From NCBI GenBank assembly GCA_007996965.1, contig BIMP01000001.1:1178001-1242000 (forward strand): 64,000 nucleotides of DNA, given 5' to 3'. Each line of letters starts with the position of its first letter. The stretch's first letter is position 1. Under the pieces are notes generated by a model. The model worked only from the letters and a program-made list of their open reading frames with translations. It made no database searches and was not told the DNA's origin. A program made the position numbers and the translations under genes. Of this stretch, positions 36,591-45,355 are shown piece after piece. The stretch is from a cyanobiont of Ornithocercus magnificus. GTDB lineage: Bacteria > Cyanobacteriota > Cyanobacteriia > PCC-6307 > Cyanobiaceae.

Positions 36591-36758
36591 CTAGGTATCT
36601 GGAGTTCTACCCTGAGACGATATTAATGGCGATTGCCATTCTAGGTTGGGCAATTGCTCATCATGGTTAGCATATAGACCTAAGACTATTCCGAATATTA
36701 GCAGCAAAGTAAGCAACAAGGTAAGCAGAACAGTACGGTCAGACAGGGGCGAAGGCAT
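36591..36758 (-). CDS. Single-span membrane microprotein, 55 aa
   Basis: ATG at 36758 (or two codons earlier, 36764) opens 55 codons to TAG at 36591. The N-terminus MPSPLSDRT precedes one strongly hydrophobic helix (VLLTLLLTLLLIFGIVLGLY). A polar tail ends with SSQGRTPDT. The clear topology supports a genuine small membrane protein, of the size range of photosystem or NDH accessory subunits, but I do not recognise it. Confidence 0.5.
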   Translation of the reverse strand: MPSPLSDRTVLLTLLLTLLLIFGIVLGLYANHDEQLPNLEWQSPLISSQGRTPDT

Positions 36759-36764
36759 GATCAT

Positions 36765-37276
36765 TTTTCAAATCAACCAGGTGTTCGATAAGGTCTCCCA
36801 GTTAAGTTTAACTTAAAAGTTCGTGTTTTAAGTCAGTAGTACTTCCTGTACAAAGTGCCACCTATTTGGGCGGTGTTAGAGACTAGCACTGAATCTAATT
36901 TAGGATCGACATAAGTACTTCTCACTCTACTAGGTCTATTACATGAATTAGCCTGACTTATGGTTCTCTTTCTTATAATAGCTAGGTATTCTTGCAGGCT
37001 TATAACAAAGTTGGTACTTTTGGTCTTGCGTTCAAAGTCCAGACTTGTGACATTAATCACGAGCTTTCTTAATAAACCTGCAAATTCTAGCTTATGAAGA
37101 AATTGACATGTCGATGGTTCTAAGTTTGCTTAACCTAGATGATAGGTTAACATGTTTAATTTAGGCATCTGACGATGCCAATAATTCTCTGAGATGGCTA
37201 TTGCTACATCTAGTGTACCGTCATTCTGAACTAGCTGCTCGGCATCGAGTGCGTACGGAAGCGAAGGCCAACTATT
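36765..37276. other. Spacer between microprotein and msrA
   Basis: About 510 bases hold no convincing gene; one 75-codon minus-strand frame (36833-37060) has poor composition and is not called. A perfect hairpin lies at 37130-37150, in the 3' region of msrA. Confidence 0.45.
37130..37150. repeat. Perfect 8-bp hairpin downstream of msrA
   Basis: TTAACCTA (37130-37137) and TAGGTTAA (37143-37150) are complementary around a GATGA loop. It may be the msrA terminator, although no long T-run follows on the minus strand. The left arm with its preceding C, CTTAACCT, also equals one Pho-box repeat unit, probably by chance. Confidence 0.45.
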
Positions 37277-37990
37277 CTAAAGCTTGATGGGTGTATTATC
37301 ACTGCGCAAGACGCAGTGGTGAATCGTCCAGTTGTAGTTACTCCAGATTGCTTGAGGGAGTTTGTAGGCAGCGCCTGGGAACTGACCAAGGGTCAAACCA
37401 GATGGCTGGGCTGAACAGTAAGGCCGACTGCCTGGCTTTGCTAGGTATTGTTGGTGGTAACTCTCAGCAAAGAAGAAAGGCTGCTCTGCCTTGATTTCTG
37501 TAGTTATAGTTCCAAAACCATGTTCCGCAATAAGCTGCTGGTAAGTGCCTAGGCTAGCGAAAGCAAGATCAGTTTGTCTTGGTGTAGTTGTATAAATTGC
37601 TGAGCGGTACTGACTGCCGCTATCATTTCCTTGCCTGTTGCCCTGCGTTGGATCGTGGCATTCCCAGAACAACTTTAGTAGGTCGCTAAAATCTATTTCT
37701 AGAGTATTCCAGACTACGCGCACCACTTCTGTATGTCCAGTGAGTCCAGTGCAGACCTGCTTATATGAGGGTGCTTTGGTGTGACCGCCAGCATAACCCA
37801 CAGATGTAGTTACAACTCCGGGGAGCCGCCAAAAGCCTTTTTCTGCCCCCCAGAAACAGCCACAGCCAAAGACTACTTCCTCCTGATCTGATGTCAGTGG
37901 TGCCCGCAGAGTTGTCCCCAGGACAGCATGCTGCTCATCGATTGAACTGTTAGGTGCTATTTGTACTGGCGGCATGCTAAAGGGAAACAT
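37277..37990 (-). CDS. msrA: Peptide methionine-(S)-S-oxide reductase
   Basis: MsrA repairs oxidised methionine with thioredoxin. This protein of 237 aa has the active site FGCGCFWGAEKGFW, with catalytic Cys45. It also has the conserved VGYAGG, TGHTEVVRV and HDPTQGNRQGNDSGSQYRS motifs. A 40-residue N-terminal extension without a clear targeting signal precedes the core. Cysteines near the C-terminus (PYCSAQP, HHCVLR) could recycle the enzyme. Confidence 0.93.
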   Translation of the reverse strand: MFPFSMPPVQIAPNSSIDEQHAVLGTTLRAPLTSDQEEVVFGCGCFWGAEKGFWRLPGVVTTSVGYAGGHTKAPSYKQVCTGLTGHTEVVRVVWNTLEIDFSDLLKLFWECHDPTQGNRQGNDSGSQYRSAIYTTTPRQTDLAFASLGTYQQLIAEHGFGTITTEIKAEQPFFFAESYHQQYLAKPGSRPYCSAQPSGLTLGQFPGAAYKLPQAIWSNYNWTIHHCVLRSDNTPIKL

Positions 37991-38052
37991 TAAGACAAGG
38001 TAGTGTGTGGGCCTGGAGCCTAGACAGCTGTGCAGATAGGTGCTGAGTGAGG

Positions 38053-38307
38053 TCAGGGTGCATCTTCTGATGGATCCAGGCGAATATGATTAAGCAGCGT
38101 GGTAACGAAAGCAAATAAGAGGAATGGTAAACTAATAACAAAAATTAAGCCAACTCCTACAAGAGCGAAGAGTGGTCGGCTTGAACCCATTAACGCAAGA
38201 CCTGCTGCAAGGCTCGCAAAGATCACAGCCATCCAGGCAAGCATCTGCCCATAGATATCACCAAAGGTCAAGGTACAGCGGACATGGAGTGGGATGCCTG
38301 AAGTCAT
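38053..38307 (-). CDS. Two-span membrane protein, 84 aa
   Basis: This small protein has two hydrophobic segments at about residues 22-42 and 47-70, a tight Gly-Ser-Ser-Arg turn and an acidic tail (DPSEDAP). It has no cysteine-rich or heme motif. The family is not recognised. It lies 56 bases downstream of the ABC exporter gene on the same strand, so it may be cotranscribed with it. Confidence 0.55.
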   Translation of the reverse strand: MTSGIPLHVRCTLTFGDIYGQMLAWMAVIFASLAAGLALMGSSRPLFALVGVGLIFVISLPFLLFAFVTTLLNHIRLDPSEDAP

Positions 38308-38363
38308 GGTCCAGTGGAGGGCCTTCCAGCTAAACTATCCAATAAGTAGGATATTTGGGTTTA

Positions 38364-40151
38364 CTAGCAGGCTTTCGGGTTTACAATGCCATTGTCTGCT
38401 TGTGCAGCCTGCTGAAGCTGCTGTTCACTCTGCTGACGTTGCCAGAGACGTTGATAAGTGCCCTGTTGCATAATTAGATCTTCATGTCGACCTTGCTGGG
38501 TAATCCTTCCTTTTTCTACTACCAATATTCTGTCGCAAGCAGCAGCAGCAGAAAGCTGGTGACTAATCATTAAGATTGTACGCGAGCTCTGTGTACGAAT
38601 TGACGCGAGGATTGCAGCAGCAGTAGCGTTATCAACGCTAGCAAGGGCATCGTCAAGAACCAGCACTGGAGCTGACACCAGAAGAGCGCGAGCAAGTGCT
38701 GAACGCTGACGTTGCCCGCCACTAAGAGTTATGCCGCGTTCTCCCACAAGGGTATCAAATCCTTCAGGGAAACCACGCACGTCGTCGAGAAGGCTAGCTT
38801 GCTGCGCTGCCTCCTCAACACGGTTCATTCCTGCATCGGGATCACCATAGCGTAGGTTATCGGCAAGAGAGCTGGTAAATAGATAGCCTTCTTGAGGAAC
38901 CAGAGTTATTGCTCTGCGCAATGTTTCAAGCGGTAGGTCATTACAGTCGATCCCGTCTACTAGTAACTGCCCACGGGGTACTTGTACCATTCGTCCAAGG
39001 GCTCTTGCCAACGTAGTCTTTCCACAGCCGACAGGACCAACTACAGCTACGAGTTCTCCAGGCTTGATCTGAAAGTCAAGGCCGTTCAGTGTATCTCGGC
39101 TACTACCATCATAGCGGATATGTAGTCCACGGGCCTCTAGATGACCCTTTAGCGGCGTGGATGGAGCCGCTAGATTAGCTTCATCGCATATCACTGGATT
39201 GCGTTGCAGTAATTCTTGCACTCGCTCTAGGCTTACCTGTCCTGTTTGAAATGTACTGAGCGTGAACCCTAGTAATGCTGTGGGAAAAATAAGGCGCTCA
39301 ACGTAGAGAATTAGTGCTACAAGACTTCCTATACTAAGACTACCTCTGCCAATCTGGGTACTGCCAATTGCTAGCAAAAGTAATAGAGAAAGTGAAGAGA
39401 TTCCCTCTAAAAGGGGAAAGAGAGTACTGCGTGTGCGGGACAGTAGGATTGCTGCATCGCGGTAGATACCATTAATCTGACTGAAAGCTGCTCTTTCAGG
39501 ATGTTCTTGCCCATAGATCTTGATGGCACTGATACCAGACAAATCCTCTTGAATTAGATCACTCAGCGATGATAATGCTTCCTGCTGGCATCGCTGCTGT
39601 CGCATCATCCTGCCTCCCAACAGGCGAACTACAGCAAGCATTAAGGGATAGAGAGCAACAGCAACAATAGTTAGACCAGGGTCAATAGCAAGCATTGCTG
39701 GTATGGTGAGGCCATAAGCTAGAGCGGTATTAGTAAGACTAAGCACAGCAAACCCCATCAGTCGTCGGACGCTCTCTACATCGCTGGTAGCGCGACTGAT
39801 TACCTCACCGCTGCCGGTACGCTGTACCCAGCCTGGATCTTGGCGAAGCATATGGTCGAACAGTTCCTGGCGCAGATCTACTTCTACTTGACGGCCAACA
39901 CCAAAAACCACCTGGCGTGAGTACAGTCTTGCGACTCCCATCATAGTGGCCAGAAATATGATCCAGACTGCCTGACGCATCACCATAGTGATCGCGAAAT
40001 TGTCTTGCAGTTCGTCAATTATTCGGCGGACCTCTAATGGGATAGTCACGCTGAAGATATTGACTATTACAAGTGCTATCACTCCTCGTATCACCATCCT
40101 CCGATGGCGCTTGAGATAGCGACCAATTGAGTTGAGGCTAGAGGCAATCAT
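38364..40151 (-). CDS. ABC exporter half-transporter (type IV, MsbA/BmrC-like)
   Basis: This 595-aa fused permease-ATPase has six membrane segments in residues 15-310 and a C-terminal nucleotide-binding domain. Walker A is VVGPVGCGKTTL, the signature is LSGGQRQR, and the switch His is in MISHQLS. Walker B reads VLVLDDALASVD, so the catalytic Glu is replaced by Asp. That is the pattern of the degenerate subunit in heterodimeric exporters such as BmrC and TM287. No partner subunit is nearby. The substrate is unknown; lipid or drug export is possible. Confidence 0.85.
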   Translation of the reverse strand: MIASSLNSIGRYLKRHRRMVIRGVIALVIVNIFSVTIPLEVRRIIDELQDNFAITMVMRQAVWIIFLATMMGVARLYSRQVVFGVGRQVEVDLRQELFDHMLRQDPGWVQRTGSGEVISRATSDVESVRRLMGFAVLSLTNTALAYGLTIPAMLAIDPGLTIVAVALYPLMLAVVRLLGGRMMRQQRCQQEALSSLSDLIQEDLSGISAIKIYGQEHPERAAFSQINGIYRDAAILLSRTRSTLFPLLEGISSLSLLLLLAIGSTQIGRGSLSIGSLVALILYVERLIFPTALLGFTLSTFQTGQVSLERVQELLQRNPVICDEANLAAPSTPLKGHLEARGLHIRYDGSSRDTLNGLDFQIKPGELVAVVGPVGCGKTTLARALGRMVQVPRGQLLVDGIDCNDLPLETLRRAITLVPQEGYLFTSSLADNLRYGDPDAGMNRVEEAAQQASLLDDVRGFPEGFDTLVGERGITLSGGQRQRSALARALLVSAPVLVLDDALASVDNATAAAILASIRTQSSRTILMISHQLSAAAACDRILVVEKGRITQQGRHEDLIMQQGTYQRLWQRQQSEQQLQQAAQADNGIVNPKAC

Positions 40152-40233
40152 GCCGGACCCAAGTCAATGACTAGCCTAGTAGCCATCTAAGGACTATTAC
40201 GTCAATCTAGACAGACCCCATATGTGCTGAGCT

Positions 40234-40557
40234 ATGACCGACGACTTCACCCCGGTGAGTCAGCAACATCCTCTGTATGCAGAGGATCGGGCTAACCTAG
40301 ACAAGCTTCTCACCTGCGAGGCCCCGACCGATGCCAATCTCATCGACTTGGCCCGACTACTGATCCGCTATGATGGCTTTCCTGGAGCTAGTGACCTGCA
40401 GAAAGATATGGTGCGCACTATGCATTTGTGGAAACTCAATCGTGAAGAACTAAATCATCGTGTTCGCAAGCTCTGGAGTGCCGGTTTCCGAACTAGAAAC
40501 GTGTTGACTAATACGGTCGGCTCTGGATTTGACACCGCTGATAGCGATGGTATCTAA
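40234..40557 (+). CDS. DUF3288 family protein
   Basis: This 107-aa protein matches the cyanobacterial DUF3288 family: HPLYAEDRANLDKLL, then LIDLARLLIRYDGFPGASDL and a final MHLWKLNREELNHRVRKLW. It is soluble and helical, with no known activity. The gene is divergent from the ABC exporter and is followed by trpD after about 120 bases. Confidence 0.8.
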   Translation: MTDDFTPVSQQHPLYAEDRANLDKLLTCEAPTDANLIDLARLLIRYDGFPGASDLQKDMVRTMHLWKLNREELNHRVRKLWSAGFRTRNVLTNTVGSGFDTADSDGI

Positions 40558-40678
40558 AAAGTGTAGGGTGCTCTAAAGACAAGTTAGTGAAGCTCGCCAG
40601 CAAGAAATCTTTTAATGAGGGATAGTGAAGAAGTCACCCAAAACCCTATGTGCTGTGCACTTAAGGTTCCCTGCACAA

Positions 40679-41722
40679 ATGCTCAGTAACTCTGATTCTC
40701 CCTGGCCACAACTTCTGGAGAGTCTGCTGGAAGATAGAGAGATAGAACCTACACAGACTGCGCAGCTGATGCGAGCTTGGCTTGCTGAAGAGCTCGCACC
40801 TGTTCAGACTGGTGCATTCTTGGCAGCTTTGCAGGCGCGGAGACCTCGCGGCAGCGAGCTAGCAGCGATGGCTGATGTTCTAATGCAGGCTTGCCTTCTG
40901 CCCTGCAATCCACCAAACATACCTATGGTAGATATCTGCGGCACTGGTGGCGATAGAGCTGACACCTTCAATATTTCTACTGCAGCAGCTTTTACTGCAG
41001 CTGCCTGTGGTGCTCATGTTGCTAAGCACGGCAACCGCAGTGCCAGTAGCCGTGTTGGCTCAGCTGATGCTCTTGAGGCCCTTGGTCTAAACCTAAGAGC
41101 CTCTGCTGATGTAGTAATAGCTGCACTTCTTACTACAAGAGTAACATTCCTATTCGCACCAGCTTGGCATCCTGCACTTACAAATCTTGCTCCCTTGCGA
41201 CGCAGGCTAGGCATACGAACTGTATTTAACCTAATTGGGCCTTTGGTAAATCCACTCAGGCCTCAAGCCCAGGTATTAGGTGTTGCCAGTGCTGACTTGC
41301 TTGATCCGATGGCACAAGCACTGCTCGATTTCGGTTTACAGCGTGCCGTAGTTGTCCATGGTGCTGGCGGCTTGGATGAAGCCTCACTTGAGGGCCCGAA
41401 TATCCTTCGACTAGTGGAAAAGGGTAAGATTCGAGAGGAGTTTGTCACAGCCACGGAACTTGGTTTGACGGCTGCACCTATCAGTGCTTTGTGCGGTGGC
41501 GATCTTGCTGCGAATGTGCGTATACTTGGTGATGTACTTCAAGGTCGCGGCAGTCTACCCCATCGCGATGTAGTAGCGCTGAATACAGCTCTAGTGCTAT
41601 GGGCTGCTGGCCTACAAAATGACTTGCGAACTGCTGTTGGCCAGGCCTGTGAGGCTCTTGCCTCAGGCTTAGCCTGGCAATATCTAGAACAACTGCGACA
41701 AGCGCTAAAGCCTATTGCTTGA
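40679..41722 (+). CDS. trpD: Anthranilate phosphoribosyltransferase
   Basis: TrpD transfers phosphoribose to anthranilate in tryptophan synthesis. This protein of about 347 aa has the PRPP site VDICGTGGDRADTFNIST and KHGNRSASSRVGSADALEAL. I choose ATG at 40679 (MLSNSDSPWPQLLESLL) rather than the GTG at 40625. carA follows 13 bases later, so tryptophan and carbamoyl-phosphate genes are in one unit. Confidence 0.94.
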   Translation: MLSNSDSPWPQLLESLLEDREIEPTQTAQLMRAWLAEELAPVQTGAFLAALQARRPRGSELAAMADVLMQACLLPCNPPNIPMVDICGTGGDRADTFNISTAAAFTAAACGAHVAKHGNRSASSRVGSADALEALGLNLRASADVVIAALLTTRVTFLFAPAWHPALTNLAPLRRRLGIRTVFNLIGPLVNPLRPQAQVLGVASADLLDPMAQALLDFGLQRAVVVHGAGGLDEASLEGPNILRLVEKGKIREEFVTATELGLTAAPISALCGGDLAANVRILGDVLQGRGSLPHRDVVALNTALVLWAAGLQNDLRTAVGQACEALASGLAWQYLEQLRQALKPIA

Positions 41723-41735
41723 AGAATAATCAACT

Positions 41736-42890
41736 ATGGTATCATCATCCTATAACGTGCTCACTTCTGCTCAGTCAGCCCTTTTAGTATTAGCTGACGG
41801 AACTGTCTTGGAAGGTGAGGCTTTTGGTCGAATTGGTAGCGTGATCGGCGAAGTTGTCTTTAATACAGGAATGACTGGATATCAAGAAGTGATTACAGAC
41901 CCTAGCTATGCTGGTCAACTAGTTACATTCACGTATCCCGAGCTCGGTAATACAGGTATCAACAATGATGATATGGAGTCTAGGCAACCCCACGTCCGTG
42001 GTGTGATAGCACGCCAACTTTCTCCTTGCTCTAGTAGCTGGCGTAGTACAGGATCTTTGCAAGACTGGCTCGAGTACTATGGCATAGTGGGAATACTTGG
42101 ACTAGATACCCGGGCTTTGGTGCGTCATTTGCGCCAATCAGGAGCGATGAACGGTATCGTCAGCAGTGAAGGTCGCTCACCGCAAGAATTAATGCAGAAA
42201 CTTCAATGTTTCCCATCGATGGAGGGCCTTAACTTAGCTGACCAGGTGACTACTAAAGCTCCCTATAGCTGGAATAGTCTTTGTCCGGTTGCCTTTGACT
42301 GCCGCTCCCAGTTTACTACAGACCAACCTTTCCGTGTTGTGGCTATTGACCTTGGCATTAAGAAGTCTATTCTTGAGCGGCTTGCTGCTCATGGGTGTGC
42401 TGTCACCGTGATGCCGTCTACAAGTAAACTCAGTGATATACTGGCTCTTCAGCCTGAGGGGGTATTTGTCTCTAACGGTCCTGGAGACCCATCAGCTGTT
42501 AAGGCCAGTGTTAATCTAGTGCAAGGGCTTCTTGAGCAAACCCAGCTCCCATTATTTGGGATTTGTCTTGGCCATCAGATAATTGGTCTTGCTCTTGGTG
42601 GGCGCACTTTCAAGCTTAACTACGGACATCATGGATTAAATCACCCTTGCGGTGAGGCAGGGTGCTTGGAGATCACAAGCCAAAATCATGGCTTTGCCCT
42701 AGACGCCAAGTCACTGCCTGATGTTGTCACTGTGACTCACTTGAATTTGAATGACCGCACAGTCGCTGCTTTCAAACACCAACGCCAACCTGTGTTCGGG
42801 GTGCAATATCACCCAGAAGCTAGCCCTGGACCCCATGATGCTGATCATCACTTTGCCAGATTCACAATGCTGATGCAGGAGCGTCGCTGA
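41736..42890 (+). CDS. carA: Carbamoyl-phosphate synthase small subunit
   Basis: CarA is the glutaminase subunit that supplies ammonia for carbamoyl phosphate in arginine and pyrimidine synthesis. The 384-aa protein has the N-terminal [20 protein letters not shown]. The class I amidotransferase domain has the catalytic Cys in [10 protein letters not shown] and the His and Glu in [11 protein letters not shown]. The carB partner is not in the window. Start ATG at 41736 gives a 15-residue leader before the core. Confidence 0.95.
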   Translation: MVSSSYNVLTSAQSALLVLADGTVLEGEAFGRIGSVIGEVVFNTGMTGYQEVITDPSYAGQLVTFTYPELGNTGINNDDMESRQPHVRGVIARQLSPCSSSWRSTGSLQDWLEYYGIVGILGLDTRALVRHLRQSGAMNGIVSSEGRSPQELMQKLQCFPSMEGLNLADQVTTKAPYSWNSLCPVAFDCRSQFTTDQPFRVVAIDLGIKKSILERLAAHGCAVTVMPSTSKLSDILALQPEGVFVSNGPGDPSAVKASVNLVQGLLEQTQLPLFGICLGHQIIGLALGGRTFKLNYGHHGLNHPCGEAGCLEITSQNHGFALDAKSLPDVVTVTHLNLNDRTVAAFKHQRQPVFGVQYHPEASPGPHDADHHFARFTMLMQERR

Positions 42891-42955
42891 GGCGTGGTTA
42901 GTCAAGACCAACATCTCTACACTTCCAGCGATCACATCCTTGGAGGGCTGAGTCC

Positions 42956-43321
42956 ATCACCGAACTTCAGCGTCTGACCGTATCCCTCCGAGGAGGTTTC
43001 GAGCAACGCGATGGCTGCCTGGTCTTCCATTTCACCGGTCAGCTGGACGCCTATTCAGAGAATCAATTCATTGCTTATGTGGCAGATGTCCTTGAATCCC
43101 ACACCTTGTCAACAGTTCTTGACCTTAGTAAGATTGACTTCATTGACTCTTCTGGCTTGAGTGCGCTAGTACAGATTGCTCAGCGCTGTCAGGGACAGGA
43201 TCGTAGCTTCCTTGTTGTTGGCAATGCTCGCGTTGTGCAGACTGTCAAGCTTGTGCGGCTGGAAAACTTTCTCCATTTGGCCAGCGATCTTCCCTCAGCT
43301 CTTAACCAATTAGCTGCTTGA
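42956..43321 (+). CDS. STAS-domain anti-sigma-factor antagonist, apparent ATC start
   Basis: This 121-aa STAS protein has the phospho-site region LDLSKIDFIDSSGLSALVQI and belongs with SpoIIAA-like regulators of partner switching. The reading frame is open from 42902, yet no ATG, GTG or TTG occurs before GTG at 43079, which would remove half the domain. A perfect GGAGGG Shine-Dalgarno (42942-42947) lies eight bases before ATC at 42956, where the sequence reads (I)TELQRLTVSLRGG. I infer ATC initiation. The stop overlaps the next gene's TTG start. Confidence 0.75.
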   Translation: MTELQRLTVSLRGGFEQRDGCLVFHFTGQLDAYSENQFIAYVADVLESHTLSTVLDLSKIDFIDSSGLSALVQIAQRCQGQDRSFLVVGNARVVQTVKLVRLENFLHLASDLPSALNQLAA

Positions 43322-43746
43322 GCAACTGGATAAGCTGCCAGTCAGTCTCTGGTCATGGCGATCAGCTGGGCCCACTACAGCTCGCCTGGCTTGGCGATGC
43401 GGTGTGGGAACTTCACCAGCGGCTACGTCACTGCCAAGAGACAGGTCGTGCTTCTACCTTGCATAATGCTGTTGTCCGCCAAGTGTGTGCTGAGGCACAA
43501 TCCGAGGCACTGCGGCGGCTTGAGCCCTGGCTTAATCAGCAGGAGCGTGACCTGATCCGCCGCAGCCGTAATCAGGCTGGTCGTGGCTCCCGTGGTAGTA
43601 GGGCTTCCAGTTACAGGCGGGCCACAGGATTTGAAACGATGGTGGGCTGGCTCTTTTTGCAGGATCCAGTGCGTCTAGCACAGCTATTGGATCGGCTAGA
43701 GCCAGAAACCACCGATGGTCATTCCAAACATTCCCTCCCCTTATGA
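43318..43746 (+). CDS. mrnC: Mini-ribonuclease III
   Basis: Mini-III matures 23S rRNA ends. This 142-aa protein has the RNase III catalytic-type motif LAWLGDAVWELHQR with Asp27. It also has the basic NQAGRGSRGSRASSYRRATGF loop and FETMVGWLFLQ of the family, and no dsRNA-binding domain. It starts at TTG 43318, overlapping the STAS stop, and ends with a four-base overlap with rlmB. Three genes are thus translationally linked. Confidence 0.88.
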   Translation: MSNWISCQSVSGHGDQLGPLQLAWLGDAVWELHQRLRHCQETGRASTLHNAVVRQVCAEAQSEALRRLEPWLNQQERDLIRRSRNQAGRGSRGSRASSYRRATGFETMVGWLFLQDPVRLAQLLDRLEPETTDGHSKHSLPL

Positions 43747-44996
43747 GTTCCCACTTTGATCCTCGGCTAGGATCCCCTCCGCAAGGCAGTCGACCAACTG
43801 TTAGCCATTCCTCTATGCTAGGCAGAGAGTCTCTCCGCAGGCGCTCGGGCAACCGCTTTGACCGCAAATCTGATGTCAAACGTGAGAGATTTGTTAGCCG
43901 CGAAAGTGGCCCACGACGAAATGACAGCCGACCCTCACTCAATACATTCAGTAGCGACAGGAAACGTCACTCAGCTATAAGAGGTCGACGCCCTAGCCGT
44001 CGAGAAAACCAGGATACCGCCCTGCTGTCATCTCGACCAGAGGCTTCATCTGGTGAGGTTATCAGCCGGAACAGCATCTTATCAGAGGATATTCTCTGGG
44101 GCCGCCACGCTGCCCATGCAGCTATCAAAAGTGGTAGGCCTATTCATCGTATCTGGTGCACTGCTGAACTCCGCAGTGCACCACGCTTCCTACAACTTCT
44201 GCGGGAAGCTAAGTCCTCAGGTATTCTCATTGAAGAAGTTACATGGGGTCGCCTTGCCCAGATCACTAATGGAGCTGTACATCAAGGCATCGCACTGCAA
44301 ACTGCAGCAGCGGAAACTTTAAGTCTTGCATCTTTGGTCAAAGGCTGTGCTTCACTCAAGGAGCCTGCACTACTCTTGGCACTAGATGGGTTAACTGATC
44401 CACACAATCTTGGTGCGATTCTTCGCTCTGCAGAAGTTCTCGGAGCCCACGGAATTATTTTACCACAACGGCGCAGTGCAGGCCTAACCGGATCAGTTGC
44501 TAAAGTTGCAGCTGGAGCTCTTGAGCATATTCCAGTAGCTCGCGTCGTCAACCTAAACCGCTCTATAGACACCCTGAAAGATGCAGGCTATCGAGTGATT
44601 GGGCTAGCTGGAGAAGGCGACCAGACCTTAGGGGAAGTAAGTTTGAAGGGTCCTCTCGTAATAATTACTGGTTCTGAGAACAAAGGACTGTCCCTGCTAG
44701 CTCGCCGCAAATGTGATCAGCTGGTACGGATACCATTGCGGGGAATTACTCCTAGCCTCAACGCCTCAGTTGCCACAGCACTATGCCTCTACGAGGTTGC
44801 ACGGCGTGGTTGGATGAAAGATCTACGTGGTCAAGCCCCAGCACCACCAATTATCCGTCCCTGCAAAATGTCAGATGAATTAACAGTAAGAGGAGGAACT
44901 GATGTACAGGCAACTACTGCCGTTATCAATCTCTGTCTAGACCCAGATAATTCCAGTCAAACACCGTTGGTATTTGAACACAATATTGATTTGTGA
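43743..44996 (+). CDS. rlmB: 23S rRNA (guanosine-2'-O)-methyltransferase, SPOUT family
   Basis: This 417-aa TrmH/RlmB-type methyltransferase has a substrate-binding start (ILWGRHAAHAAIKSG near 117), then the SPOUT core LDGLTDPHNLGAILRSAEVLG and the SAM-knot motifs ITGSENKGLS and IPLRGITPSLNASVA. The first 110 residues are an Arg/Ser-rich, probably disordered tail, and about 55 residues follow the domain. Both extensions exceed the usual 250 aa enzyme. The N-tail likely binds RNA. Confidence 0.9.
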   Translation: MSSHFDPRLGSPPQGSRPTVSHSSMLGRESLRRRSGNRFDRKSDVKRERFVSRESGPRRNDSRPSLNTFSSDRKRHSAIRGRRPSRRENQDTALLSSRPEASSGEVISRNSILSEDILWGRHAAHAAIKSGRPIHRIWCTAELRSAPRFLQLLREAKSSGILIEEVTWGRLAQITNGAVHQGIALQTAAAETLSLASLVKGCASLKEPALLLALDGLTDPHNLGAILRSAEVLGAHGIILPQRRSAGLTGSVAKVAAGALEHIPVARVVNLNRSIDTLKDAGYRVIGLAGEGDQTLGEVSLKGPLVIITGSENKGLSLLARRKCDQLVRIPLRGITPSLNASVATALCLYEVARRGWMKDLRGQAPAPPIIRPCKMSDELTVRGGTDVQATTAVINLCLDPDNSSQTPLVFEHNIDL

Positions 44997-45063
44997 CTTT
45001 CCTGTGGCTTAGTTGGCTAACTCTATGAAAGCACCAAAGTAGTAGTCTCTCTTCTGGATTTAT

Positions 45064-45309
45064 ATGACCTCTTTAAAAAGACCACTTCGAGCTGTTGCTA
45101 ATATCCTTGGCTTAGCTTGGTGGGCTCATGTCCAGACTTACGGACCCAATGTCACTTACTGGTTTGGCCCATTTGTTACTCGTCGCAGTTTGCAGTCTGA
45201 ACTCTCTAGCTTTCTCAAGGACCTCTCTAGTGAGAGCCCTGACAACATTAGGCACAGTCTGATCCGCTGCCGTCGGGGGGAGCCTTTCACCATCAACTTT
45301 GAGGTTTGA
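45064..45309 (+). CDS. DUF1816 protein
   Basis: This 81-aa protein has the DUF1816 features WWAHVQTYGPNVTYWFGPF and VTRRSLQSELSSFLKDLSSE, ending RRGEPFTINF. Relatives in other cyanobacteria are annotated as CpcD-like, but no phycobilisome genes are here and no linker role is implied. It is soluble, with no membrane segment. It precedes gatA by 46 bases. Confidence 0.8.
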   Translation: MTSLKRPLRAVANILGLAWWAHVQTYGPNVTYWFGPFVTRRSLQSELSSFLKDLSSESPDNIRHSLIRCRRGEPFTINFEV

Positions 45310-45355
45310 TTGCAGATAGCTGATAGCGTCGGTTCTGCACTATTGCGCAGGGCCA

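Noticed and set aside
36833-37060. 75-codon minus frame in the msrA spacer
   Set aside because: Composition is not protein-like, there is no ribosome binding site, and no domain is recognised.
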